Origin: CAXMST01 sp963793415
GTDB taxonomy: Bacteria > Actinomycetota > Thermoleophilia > Solirubrobacterales > 70-9
Length of the DNA stretch: 64,000 nt
Assembly: GCA_963793415.1 (NCBI GenBank)
Contig: CAWCAC010000002.1
Location: 310,001-374,000, forward strand
Reading direction: 5' to 3'
Below, piece after piece: positions 25,882-32,794 of this stretch. Both the position numbers and the translations under genes were made by a program. Position 1 is the first letter of the stretch, and each line of letters opens with the position of its first letter. A model generated the notes under the pieces. That model did not search any database, was not told where the DNA came from, and was given only the letters and a program-made list of their open reading frames with translations.

Positions 25882-26709
25882 GTGGCACTCCGCGCTCTCT
25901 ACACCGACCTGGACGGGACCTTGCTCGGCAAGCACGGCTCGCTCTTTCACGACGCCGAGGGCCACTTCTCGCGCTCGCAAGCACTGATGCTCGAGGCGTG
26001 CAGCCGGGCTGGCGTCGAGGTCGTGGTCATGTCCGGTCGGCGCGAGGCGCAGGTGCACTCGGACTCGCGGCTGATGGGTCAGACCTCCTACATCTTCGAA
26101 GCGGGCTGCGCGGTCGTGGTCGATCGCGAGAAGACCCTGCTGACCGGGTCATGGAAGCCGACCGCGGAGCTCAACGTCGCCGAGCAGGTCGTCGAGGCGG
26201 GCGTCGCCGATCTCCTTCTCTCCCACTTCGAGGGCCGGCTCGAGTGGCACGAGCCCTGGCACACGGGGCGCGAGTTCTCACTGCTGATGCGGGGCAAGGT
26301 CGACGCCGCCGAGGCGAACGCCCTGATCGCCGAGGCCGGCTACGAAGACCTGCGCTTTCTCGACAACGGCGCGATCGGGCGGCCGATGCCCGGAATCGAG
26401 ATCACCCACGCCTACCACGTGGTCCCGGGCGGAGCGAGCAAGGGCAAGGCGGTCGGCGTCCACATGGGGATCCGCGGCTACGAGCCGGAGCAGTGCATCG
26501 GCGCCGGCGACTCGATCGAGGATCTCGAGACGGCGCGCTACCTCGGCCGCTTCTTCTGCATGGCGAACGGCCCCGAGAAGGACACGGCGCTGCGGGAGGC
26601 GCTCGCCTCGTACCCGAACGCGACGGTGACCGAGGGGCGGATGGGCGAGGGCGTCTACGAGGCCGTCGTATCGACCCTGGCCGGCGCTGCGCCGGGCGTG
26701 GTGGACTGA
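25882..26709 (+). CDS. HAD-IIB phosphatase, likely glucosyl/mannosyl-3-phosphoglycerate phosphatase
   Basis: The 275-residue protein has the HAD nucleophile motif YTDLDGTLLG at residues 7-16, MSGRREAQV (motif II), GGASKGKAVGVHMG (motif III lysine) and GAGDSIEDLETA (motif IV acids). The cap segment after MSGRR is of the C2B type seen in MpgP and Cof-like enzymes. Placed 18 bases after the gpgS-like gene, it is the natural candidate to dephosphorylate glucosyl-3-phosphoglycerate to glucosylglycerate. Sucrose- or mannosyl-phosphate phosphatase are alternatives. GTG start at 25882. Confidence 0.8.
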   Translation: MALRALYTDLDGTLLGKHGSLFHDAEGHFSRSQALMLEACSRAGVEVVVMSGRREAQVHSDSRLMGQTSYIFEAGCAVVVDREKTLLTGSWKPTAELNVAEQVVEAGVADLLLSHFEGRLEWHEPWHTGREFSLLMRGKVDAAEANALIAEAGYEDLRFLDNGAIGRPMPGIEITHAYHVVPGGASKGKAVGVHMGIRGYEPEQCIGAGDSIEDLETARYLGRFFCMANGPEKDTALREALASYPNATVTEGRMGEGVYEAVVSTLAGAAPGVVD

Positions 26710-26710
26710 G

Positions 26711-27796
26711 GTGGAGCCCACCTCGAGCCCGTGGCCGCTGAACGTCGCCGGGCTCGAGGCGATCGCGGCCGAGCGGCTCGAGCCGCAGGCCTACGACTAC
26801 TACCGCTCGGGTGCCGGCGACGAGATCACGATCACCCGCAACCGCGCCGCCTACGAACGCATCGAGTTGCTCCCGCATGTGCTCCGCGACGTGTCCGAGG
26901 TGGATCTCGGAATCGAGTTGCTCGGCTCACCGACCACGCCCGTGCTGGTCGCGCCGACAGCCTTTCACGGTCTCGCCGACGAGCGTGCGGAGCTCGCCAG
27001 CGCCGCCGGCGCCGAGGCAGCCCACGCGATCTTCTGCCTCTCCTCGCTCTCGAACACGCGGATCGAGGAGGTCGGCAGCGCTGCGTCCGACGAGGCGCGG
27101 CTCTGGTTCCAGCTCTATGTCTTCCGCGACCGCGTCCTCACCGCTTCGCTGATCGAGCGGGCCGAGGCGGCGGGCTTCGAGGCAATCGTTCTGACGGTCG
27201 ACGCTCCGGTCCTCGGCCGGCGCGAGCGCGACATCGCCAACGGCTTCTCGCTGCCGCCGGAGCTGACGATCGCTTGCGTCGGTGACCACGTCGACGCCCC
27301 TGCCGGCACCTCGGGGCTTGCTGCCTATTTCGCCTCGCAACTCGACGCCTCGCTCGACTGGAGCGACCTCGAGTGGCTCGTCTCGGAGACGAAGCTGCCG
27401 GTCCTGGTCAAGGGCGTGCACCGGGCGGATGACGCTGCCCGAGCGCTCGCGGCCGGCGCCCGCGGCGTGATCGTCTCCAACCACGGCGGCCGCCAGCTCG
27501 ACACCGTCCCGGCAACGATCGAGATGCTGCCGGCCATCGCCGAGGAGATCGGCGGCCGGGCCGCTCTGCTGCTCGACGGCGGCGTCCGCCGCGGCACCGA
27601 CATCGTCAAGGCGCTGGCGCTGGGAGCTGACGCGGTGCTCGTCGGCCGGCCTGTGCTCTGGGGCCTCGCCGCAGGTGGCGACGAGGGCGTGCGGCGGACT
27701 CTGCGCATGCTGCAGGAGGAGTTGCGCGAGGCGATGGCCCTGTGCGGCGCCGCCCGGGTCGATGAGCTCGGGCCCGAGCTCATCGTCGCTGGATAG
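26711..27796 (+). CDS. FMN-dependent alpha-hydroxyacid oxidase/dehydrogenase
   Basis: The 361-residue TIM-barrel flavoprotein oxidises an alpha-hydroxy acid such as lactate or glycolate. Motifs: YDYYRSGAGDE near the N-terminus, VAPTAFHGLA, LSSLSNT, WFQLYVFRDR, LTVDAPVLGRRERD, VSNHGGRQLD with the active-site His and Arg, and LLDGGVRRGTDIVKALALGADAVLVGRP for FMN phosphate. No membrane segment is seen, so an oxidase producing hydrogen peroxide or a soluble dehydrogenase are both possible. The GTG start lies 1 base after the HAD gene; cydA follows 15 bases later, so the group may be one transcript. Confidence 0.92.
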   Translation: MEPTSSPWPLNVAGLEAIAAERLEPQAYDYYRSGAGDEITITRNRAAYERIELLPHVLRDVSEVDLGIELLGSPTTPVLVAPTAFHGLADERAELASAAGAEAAHAIFCLSSLSNTRIEEVGSAASDEARLWFQLYVFRDRVLTASLIERAEAAGFEAIVLTVDAPVLGRRERDIANGFSLPPELTIACVGDHVDAPAGTSGLAAYFASQLDASLDWSDLEWLVSETKLPVLVKGVHRADDAARALAAGARGVIVSNHGGRQLDTVPATIEMLPAIAEEIGGRAALLLDGGVRRGTDIVKALALGADAVLVGRPVLWGLAAGGDEGVRRTLRMLQEELREAMALCGAARVDELGPELIVAG

Positions 27797-27811
27797 GGAA
27801 TACGCTCTGAG

Positions 27812-29194
27812 ATGTCAATGGACTGGTTGCCTCTAGCGGACGCGTTCTCCCAGGTCGACCAGCCGTATCTGCTCGAAGCACGGCAGATGCAGGCGCTCTC
27901 ACTCGGCGTCCACATCCCGCTTGTCTGCTTCGGCGTCGCCTTCCCGGCGATCGTCCTCTTCATGGAGGGCCTCTACCACCGCACCGGCAACCTGGTCTAC
28001 CGCCAGATCGCGAAGCGGTGGTCGAAGGTGATGCTGATCCTGTTCGCCGTCGGCGTCGTCACCGGCACGATCCTCTCGTTCGAGCTAGGCATCCTCTGGC
28101 CTCGCTTCATGGAGGAGTTCGGTGACGTGTTCGGGCTCGCCTTCGCGTTCGAGGGGCTGTCCTTCTTCGTCGAGGCGATCTTCATAACGATCTACGTCTA
28201 CGGCTGGGACAAGCTCCCCGACCGAACCCACTTCCTCGTCGGCATCCCGATCGTGATCACCGGCCTGACCGGATCGTTGCTCGTGATCTCCGTCAACGGC
28301 TGGATGAACAATCCGACCGGCTTCGACATCGATGCGGCAGGCAACGTCACGAACATCGAGCCGCTGAAGGCGCTCTTCAACGACTACTTCTGGCACGAGT
28401 TCTTCCACATGTACGTGGCCGGCTTCATCGTCGCCGCGTTCCTCGTCGCCGGCGTCTACTCGTATTCGTGGCTCAAGGGCCACCGCAGCCAGTACTACCG
28501 CGCCGCTCTGATCGTGCCGCTGACGGTCGCCTGCATCGCCGCCCCCGTGCAGTTGCTGATGGGCGATTGGGCCGGCCGGGCCGTCGCCGAGGACCAGCCG
28601 ACCAAGCTCGCCGCTTTCGAGGGTCTCGAGGAGACGACGAAGGGCGCCCCGTTCACGCTCGGTGGGATCTACATAGACGGCGAGACCAAGGGTGGGATCA
28701 CGATCCCCGACATGCTCTCGATCCTCGCCTACCACGACCCGACCGCCACGGTCCAAGGCCTCGATGCAACGCCCGAGGCGGACCAGCCGCCGGTCGGCGT
28801 CGTCCGCAACGCCTTCACGGTGATGATCTTCATCGGCTCCGGGCTGGCGCTGCTCTCGGCCCTGTACCTGTTGACCTGGTTCCGCAAGGGCCGGCTGCCA
28901 CGCTCGAAGTGGTTCTACCGGCTCGTCGTGATCGCCGGCCCGGCGGCCGTGGTCGCCCTGATCGCCGGCTGGATCACGACCGAGGTCGGCCGCCAGCCCT
29001 GGGTCGTGTACGGCGTGATGAAGACCGAGGAGGCGGTGACGGGAGCCGAGGGAATCCCGATCGGCTACGCGACCCTGGCCGCGGTCTACCTCGGCCTCGC
29101 GACGATCGTCTTCTTCCTCTTGCGCCGGCTCGCCAAGCAGCCGCTCGAGGATGAGCTGCCAGGCAGGGAACCCGGGATCGAGACGCGCGCCTGA
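27812..29194 (+). CDS. cydA: Cytochrome bd quinol oxidase subunit I
   Basis: CydA carries hemes b558, b595 and d and oxidises quinol while reducing oxygen to water without proton pumping. The 460-residue membrane protein has the family landmarks: ARQMQALSLGVHIPLVCFGV with the N-terminal His, WSKVMLILFAVGVVTGTILSFE, the Q-loop region after TWLKGHRSQYYRAAL, and GRQPWVVYGVMKT late in the protein. The Q-loop is short as in Gram-positive enzymes. The stop shares a base with the cydB ATG. In this organism the electron donor should be menaquinol. Confidence 0.95.
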   Translation: MSMDWLPLADAFSQVDQPYLLEARQMQALSLGVHIPLVCFGVAFPAIVLFMEGLYHRTGNLVYRQIAKRWSKVMLILFAVGVVTGTILSFELGILWPRFMEEFGDVFGLAFAFEGLSFFVEAIFITIYVYGWDKLPDRTHFLVGIPIVITGLTGSLLVISVNGWMNNPTGFDIDAAGNVTNIEPLKALFNDYFWHEFFHMYVAGFIVAAFLVAGVYSYSWLKGHRSQYYRAALIVPLTVACIAAPVQLLMGDWAGRAVAEDQPTKLAAFEGLEETTKGAPFTLGGIYIDGETKGGITIPDMLSILAYHDPTATVQGLDATPEADQPPVGVVRNAFTVMIFIGSGLALLSALYLLTWFRKGRLPRSKWFYRLVVIAGPAAVVALIAGWITTEVGRQPWVVYGVMKTEEAVTGAEGIPIGYATLAAVYLGLATIVFFLLRRLAKQPLEDELPGREPGIETRA

Positions 29195-30240
29195 TGTGGG
29201 TCGACCTGACAGTCGCCGTGCTCGTGCTCGGACTCGTGATGTACTCCGTGCTCGGGGGCGCCGATTTCGGCGCCGGGTTCTGGGATCTGACCGCGGGCGG
29301 GGCCGAGCGCGGCGCCCGCGTGCGCGGGATGCTGAAGCGCTCGATGAGCATCGTCTGGGAGGCGAACCACGTCTGGCTGATCTTCTGCCTGGTGGTCTTC
29401 TGGACCGGTTTCCCCAACGCCTTCGGCCCGGTGATGGAGACGCTCTATGTGCCGCTCTTCCTCGCCGCGGTCGGGATCATCTTCCGCGGTAGCGCCTTCG
29501 CCCTGCGCGGCGAGGCCGCGACGATCGGCGAGGCGCGGGCGCTCGGCGCCACCTTCGCCCTCTCCTCGGTGCTCGTGCCGTTCTTCCTCGGCGCGACGAT
29601 CGGGGCGATCGCCTCGGGCCAGGTATCCGTTCCGGCGGATCCCGACTCGCCCTTCTCGAGCTGGACGAACGCGAGCTCGCTCTATATCGGCGCCCTCGCG
29701 GTCGCCACGAGCGCGTACATGGCTGCCGTCTTCCTCGTCGCCGACTCGGTCCGCGCCGGGCTGCCGGACATGGTCGAGGCGTTCCGCAAGCGCGCCCTCG
29801 GCGCCGGCCTCGTCACCGGTCTGATGGCGATCGGCGGGATCTTCGTCATCCGCTCCGATGCGCCCGACCTCTACGAGGGGCTCACCTCAGGCTTCGGGCT
29901 CGTCGTCCTGATCGCTTCCGCGCTTGCGGGCGCGGTCACGATCGGGCTGCTGTGGACGCGTCGCTTCGACTTGGCCCGGGTCAGCTCGGCCGCCGCGGTC
30001 GCCGCGATCCTCGTCGGGCTCGCGGTCGCGATCGCGCCCGACTTCCTCCCCGGACAGATGACGCTGGATCAGGCCGCCGCAGGCGACTCGACATTGATCC
30101 CGTTGCTGGTTGCGGTCCTGATCGCGGTCGCCGTCCTCGTCCCCTCGCTCGGGTACCTCTACAAGCTGGTGCTCTCCGGTCAGCTCGATCCCGAGTTCCA
30201 CCCGATCGGGGCATCCGAGCCGGAGGGGGAGTCTCGATGA
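29194..30240 (+). CDS. cydB: Cytochrome bd quinol oxidase subunit II
   Basis: A 348-residue eight- to nine-helix membrane protein with the subunit II motifs YSVLGGADFGAGFWD near residue 20 and SMSIVWEANHVWLIFCLVVFWTGFP near 50. It pairs with CydA as a structural subunit. The start overlaps the cydA stop (TGATG) and the stop overlaps the small gene that follows (ATGA), so three proteins should be made from one transcript. cydC and cydD are not in the window. Confidence 0.95.
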   Translation: MWVDLTVAVLVLGLVMYSVLGGADFGAGFWDLTAGGAERGARVRGMLKRSMSIVWEANHVWLIFCLVVFWTGFPNAFGPVMETLYVPLFLAAVGIIFRGSAFALRGEAATIGEARALGATFALSSVLVPFFLGATIGAIASGQVSVPADPDSPFSSWTNASSLYIGALAVATSAYMAAVFLVADSVRAGLPDMVEAFRKRALGAGLVTGLMAIGGIFVIRSDAPDLYEGLTSGFGLVVLIASALAGAVTIGLLWTRRFDLARVSSAAAVAAILVGLAVAIAPDFLPGQMTLDQAAAGDSTLIPLLVAVLIAVAVLVPSLGYLYKLVLSGQLDPEFHPIGASEPEGESR

Positions 30241-30425
30241 AGCACGGCGGCCCGCACCTGATCCCCGCGCTCGCGATCGCCGTGGTGGGCGGGCTCGTCC
30301 TGTTTCTCTCCTCCGCGACCTGGCTCGAGGTGACCGGCGCGTCGGTGCTGCTGATCGGAGCTGCGTTGATCGTCGCCAACATTGCCACGCCTGACTTCCT
30401 CGAGCGCGACCTCGGTGACGACTGA
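30237..30425 (+). CDS. 62-residue two-helix membrane protein in the cyd operon
   Basis: A 62-residue protein starting at ATG 30237, overlapping the cydB stop by four bases. It has two hydrophobic segments (LIPALAIAVVGGLVLFL and VTGASVLLIGAALIVANIA) in a hairpin and a short acidic tail. Small third subunits (CydX, CydS, CydH) stabilise cytochrome bd in other bacteria, but they are single-helix and of different sequence, so this is not a recognised homologue. The tight coupling argues that it is a real gene and possibly an accessory subunit. Confidence 0.75.
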   Translation: MKHGGPHLIPALAIAVVGGLVLFLSSATWLEVTGASVLLIGAALIVANIATPDFLERDLGDD

Positions 30426-30441
30426 CGCAGAAGGGTGGGCC

Positions 30442-30467
30442 GGGGCCGCTGCGGGAGAGGCGGCCCC
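30442..30467 (+). terminator. Hairpin after the cyd operon
   Basis: GGGGCCGC pairs with GCGGCCCC across a 10-base loop, 17 bases after the last cyd-operon stop. There is no U-tract, which is common for terminators in high-GC actinobacteria. It separates the cyd transcript from the DtxR-like gene. Confidence 0.5.
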
Positions 30468-30527
30468 GCGCGGAACCGGGGGCCGCGAAAGGCTAGTCTC
30501 AGTCCATGAGCTTTCAGCAGGTGCGCC

Positions 30528-31241
30528 TTGAGTACTGAGCAGGTAACCGTCGCCGAGGAGGAGTACCTGGAGATCCTCTTCTGGCTCTGGGAGGCACGAC
30601 TGCCGATGACGGCGGCCAACCTCGCCCGGGCGATGCAGCTCTCGCCGCCGACGGTCCACGAGATGATCCGCCGGCTCGAGCGCGACGGCTACATCAGCCG
30701 CGCCGAGGACAAGTCCGTCTCCTTCACCGACAGCGGCCTCGCCCACGCCGAGGCGATCGTCAGTCGCCACCGGCTGATCGAGCGCTTCCTCACCGACGTG
30801 CTCGGGATCCCCTGGGACGAGGTGCACGAGGAGGCCGAGCGGATCGAGCACGCGATGTCGCCGGTGCTCGAGGAGCGGATGCGCGTCGCGATCGGCGACG
30901 CCAAGACCTGCCCTCACGGCCATCCGATCAAGACCGGCGACCGTGAACAGGGCGCCCTGCTCGCCGACTGCGAGGTTGGCGCCGAGGTGATGATCCTCCG
31001 CTTCGAGAACGAGGCCGAGGAGCTGCTCCACTACCTGCGCGACGCGGGCCTGGAGCCGGGGCTAGAGGGCGCTGTCGAGGTCTCCGACGAGACCGAGGTC
31101 GTGATCGGCTCCGCCGGCGGCAAGCACGCGGTCTCGCGGAGCGTCGCGGAAACGGTCTCCGTGCGCGCCGACCCCTCGCCGCCGCCCCGCGCGGCCCTGC
31201 CTGAGCAGCTCGAGCTCTCGCGCGACCGCTACGGTCGCTGA
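30528..31241 (+). CDS. DtxR/MntR-family metal-dependent repressor
   Basis: The 237-residue protein has an N-terminal winged helix (about 8-65: EEYLEILFWLWEARLPMTAANLARAM, then TVHEMIRRLERDGYI), a metal-binding dimerisation domain with SRHRLIERFLTDVLGIPWDEVHEEAERIEHAMS, HGHPI and an SH3/FeoA-like domain near 140-190. These are the marks of DtxR/IdeR/MntR repressors that sense Fe2+ or Mn2+. The C-terminal 45 residues are an extra low-complexity tail. A TTG at 30528 is the only start that precedes the domain. A ten-codon reading frame (30506-30538) overlaps it. Metal and targets cannot be told; a TerC protein elsewhere in the window makes manganese an option. Confidence 0.86.
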   Translation: MSTEQVTVAEEEYLEILFWLWEARLPMTAANLARAMQLSPPTVHEMIRRLERDGYISRAEDKSVSFTDSGLAHAEAIVSRHRLIERFLTDVLGIPWDEVHEEAERIEHAMSPVLEERMRVAIGDAKTCPHGHPIKTGDREQGALLADCEVGAEVMILRFENEAEELLHYLRDAGLEPGLEGAVEVSDETEVVIGSAGGKHAVSRSVAETVSVRADPSPPPRAALPEQLELSRDRYGR

Positions 31242-31299
31242 GAGGGACGGGCCGCGCCGGCGCGCGGCGCTCCCCCGCTCGCCGCCGGCCGCCGCCATC

Positions 31300-31521
31300 T
31301 CAGGCGGCCCCGTGCTCGGCGGTCACCGGCTCGCCGGAGAGTTGGCGCAGGCGCCGGTAGAGGATCTCATCCTCCGGCCGGATCGGGTTCTTGGCGCGCA
31401 GCGTGCGTGCCTCGTGCTCCTTGATGGCAGCGGCGAGCGCGTAGAAGCGACGCTCCATATTGCGGCGGTTGAGCTCCGACATGTCCGTCTCTCTTGTTCC
31501 TTCGAAGATCGTCAGCGGCAT
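31300..31521 (-). CDS. Small charged helical protein, unknown
   Basis: No family recognised. Starting at ATG 31521 gives 73 residues: MPLTIFEGTRETD, then a basic helix (LNRRNMERRFYALAAAIKEHEARTL in part) and a helix ending in RLRQLSG. The start is chosen for GGAGG six bases before it; ATG at 31482 (60 residues) and an upstream GTG (31587) are alternatives. It lies between the DtxR-like gene (convergent) and the aminotransferase gene. Confidence 0.5.
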   Translation of the reverse strand: MPLTIFEGTRETDMSELNRRNMERRFYALAAAIKEHEARTLRAKNPIRPEDEILYRRLRQLSGEPVTAEHGAA

Positions 31522-31640
31522 CTGCGCCTCCAGGTCCGGTCGGCGATCCGGATACTCGGTCGCTCGGTAGGAAGAACGACACGTCACAGAGTACGAGCGA
31601 TCTGTGAGCAGATGCTAAAGGTTTGTGAACGCGGGCGAAA

Positions 31641-32747
31641 TCAGCCGCGCAGGCGCTCGAGCGCGCGGCTGATGCGACCGATGCCCTCGGCGACCTCGTC
31701 GACGGGCACGGGAGCGAACGAAAGCCGCAGGCTGTTGGAGCCGCCCTCGATCATGAAGTCGGGGCCGGCGACGAAGGTCGCCCCCTCCTCCTTGGCGAGG
31801 GGCAGCAGCGCCTCCGTGTCGGTGCCCTCGGCGAGGGTCGCCCAGAGGAAGTAACCACCCGCGGGGACGACGAACTCCGCCTCGGGGATCTGGTTGCCGA
31901 GCTCGGTGACGACCGCAGCGCAGCGCTCCGCGAGCGCTGCGTTGACCTTTGGGATGTTCTCGTCGAGCAGGCCCGAGCGGCAGAGCTCGTAGACGATCGA
32001 CTCGGCCAGCATGTTCGGCGAGATGTAGGTCTCGTTGGCGGTCTTTGCGAGGGCGGCGATCTCGTCGGCGGGGCCGATCAGGTAGCCGACGCGGACTCCG
32101 GGCCCGACGGTCTTCGAGAAAGACGACGCGTGGACGACCTTGGCGTCGGTGCCCTCGGCGATCTCGAGCATCGTCGGCAGCTGCTCGGCGCCTGGAAACC
32201 GGACCTCGCGGTACGGGTCGTCCTCGAAGATCCAGAAGCCGTGCTCGGCCGAGAGCTCGACCAGCCGGCGGCGCTTCTGCTCCGAGATCGTGCAGCCGGC
32301 GGGGTTGTGGAAGTTGGAGATGATGTGGACGAGCTTCGGGCTGTAGCCGTCGGCGAGCGCCTGCTCGAGACCGTGCACGTCGATGCCGTCGTCCTCGAGG
32401 TCGATCCCGATCCGGTCGACGCCGAGCTTCTCCAACATCAGCAGCGTGCGGTCGTAGGAGGGCTGCTCGACGACGACGCTGTCGCCGGCCGAGAGCAGGT
32501 GGTTGAAGAGCATCCAGCCCGCCTCGAGCGAGCCGTTGGTGACCATCACACGATCGGCGCTGACCCCGTGCCCGTGGCGATCGGCCAGCCAGGCGCAGAG
32601 CTCCGGGTGCCCGATGCCCGTCCCGTACGAGAGCGCCCGCACCGCATCCGTCTCGAGCGCCTTCTCCGCCGCCTTCCAGATCGAAGCGGCCGGCAGCAGG
32701 TCGGCGCTGGGCGCGCCGCGCGCGAACGAAATTACGTCAGAGGCCAT
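31641..32747 (-). CDS. PLP-dependent class I/II aminotransferase (2-aminoadipate transaminase-like)
   Basis: The 368-residue protein has fold-type I aminotransferase motifs: YGTGIGHPELCAWLADRHG, VTNGSLEAGWMLFNHLL, SNFHNPAGCTIS, FEDDPYREVRF and the PLP-lysine in SSFSKTVGPGVRVGY, then LRLSFAPV. The pattern fits the MocR/LysN-like aminotransferase group acting on 2-aminoadipate, aromatic or branched-chain substrates. There is no N-terminal GntR DNA-binding domain, so it is a stand-alone enzyme. Substrate not determined. Confidence 0.88.
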   Translation of the reverse strand: MASDVISFARGAPSADLLPAASIWKAAEKALETDAVRALSYGTGIGHPELCAWLADRHGHGVSADRVMVTNGSLEAGWMLFNHLLSAGDSVVVEQPSYDRTLLMLEKLGVDRIGIDLEDDGIDVHGLEQALADGYSPKLVHIISNFHNPAGCTISEQKRRRLVELSAEHGFWIFEDDPYREVRFPGAEQLPTMLEIAEGTDAKVVHASSFSKTVGPGVRVGYLIGPADEIAALAKTANETYISPNMLAESIVYELCRSGLLDENIPKVNAALAERCAAVVTELGNQIPEAEFVVPAGGYFLWATLAEGTDTEALLPLAKEEGATFVAGPDFMIEGGSNSLRLSFAPVPVDEVAEGIGRISRALERLRG

Positions 32748-32794
32748 CGGCGCGCGAGTATAGGCGCGCCGATGGCTTCAACGCCTCATGGCTT

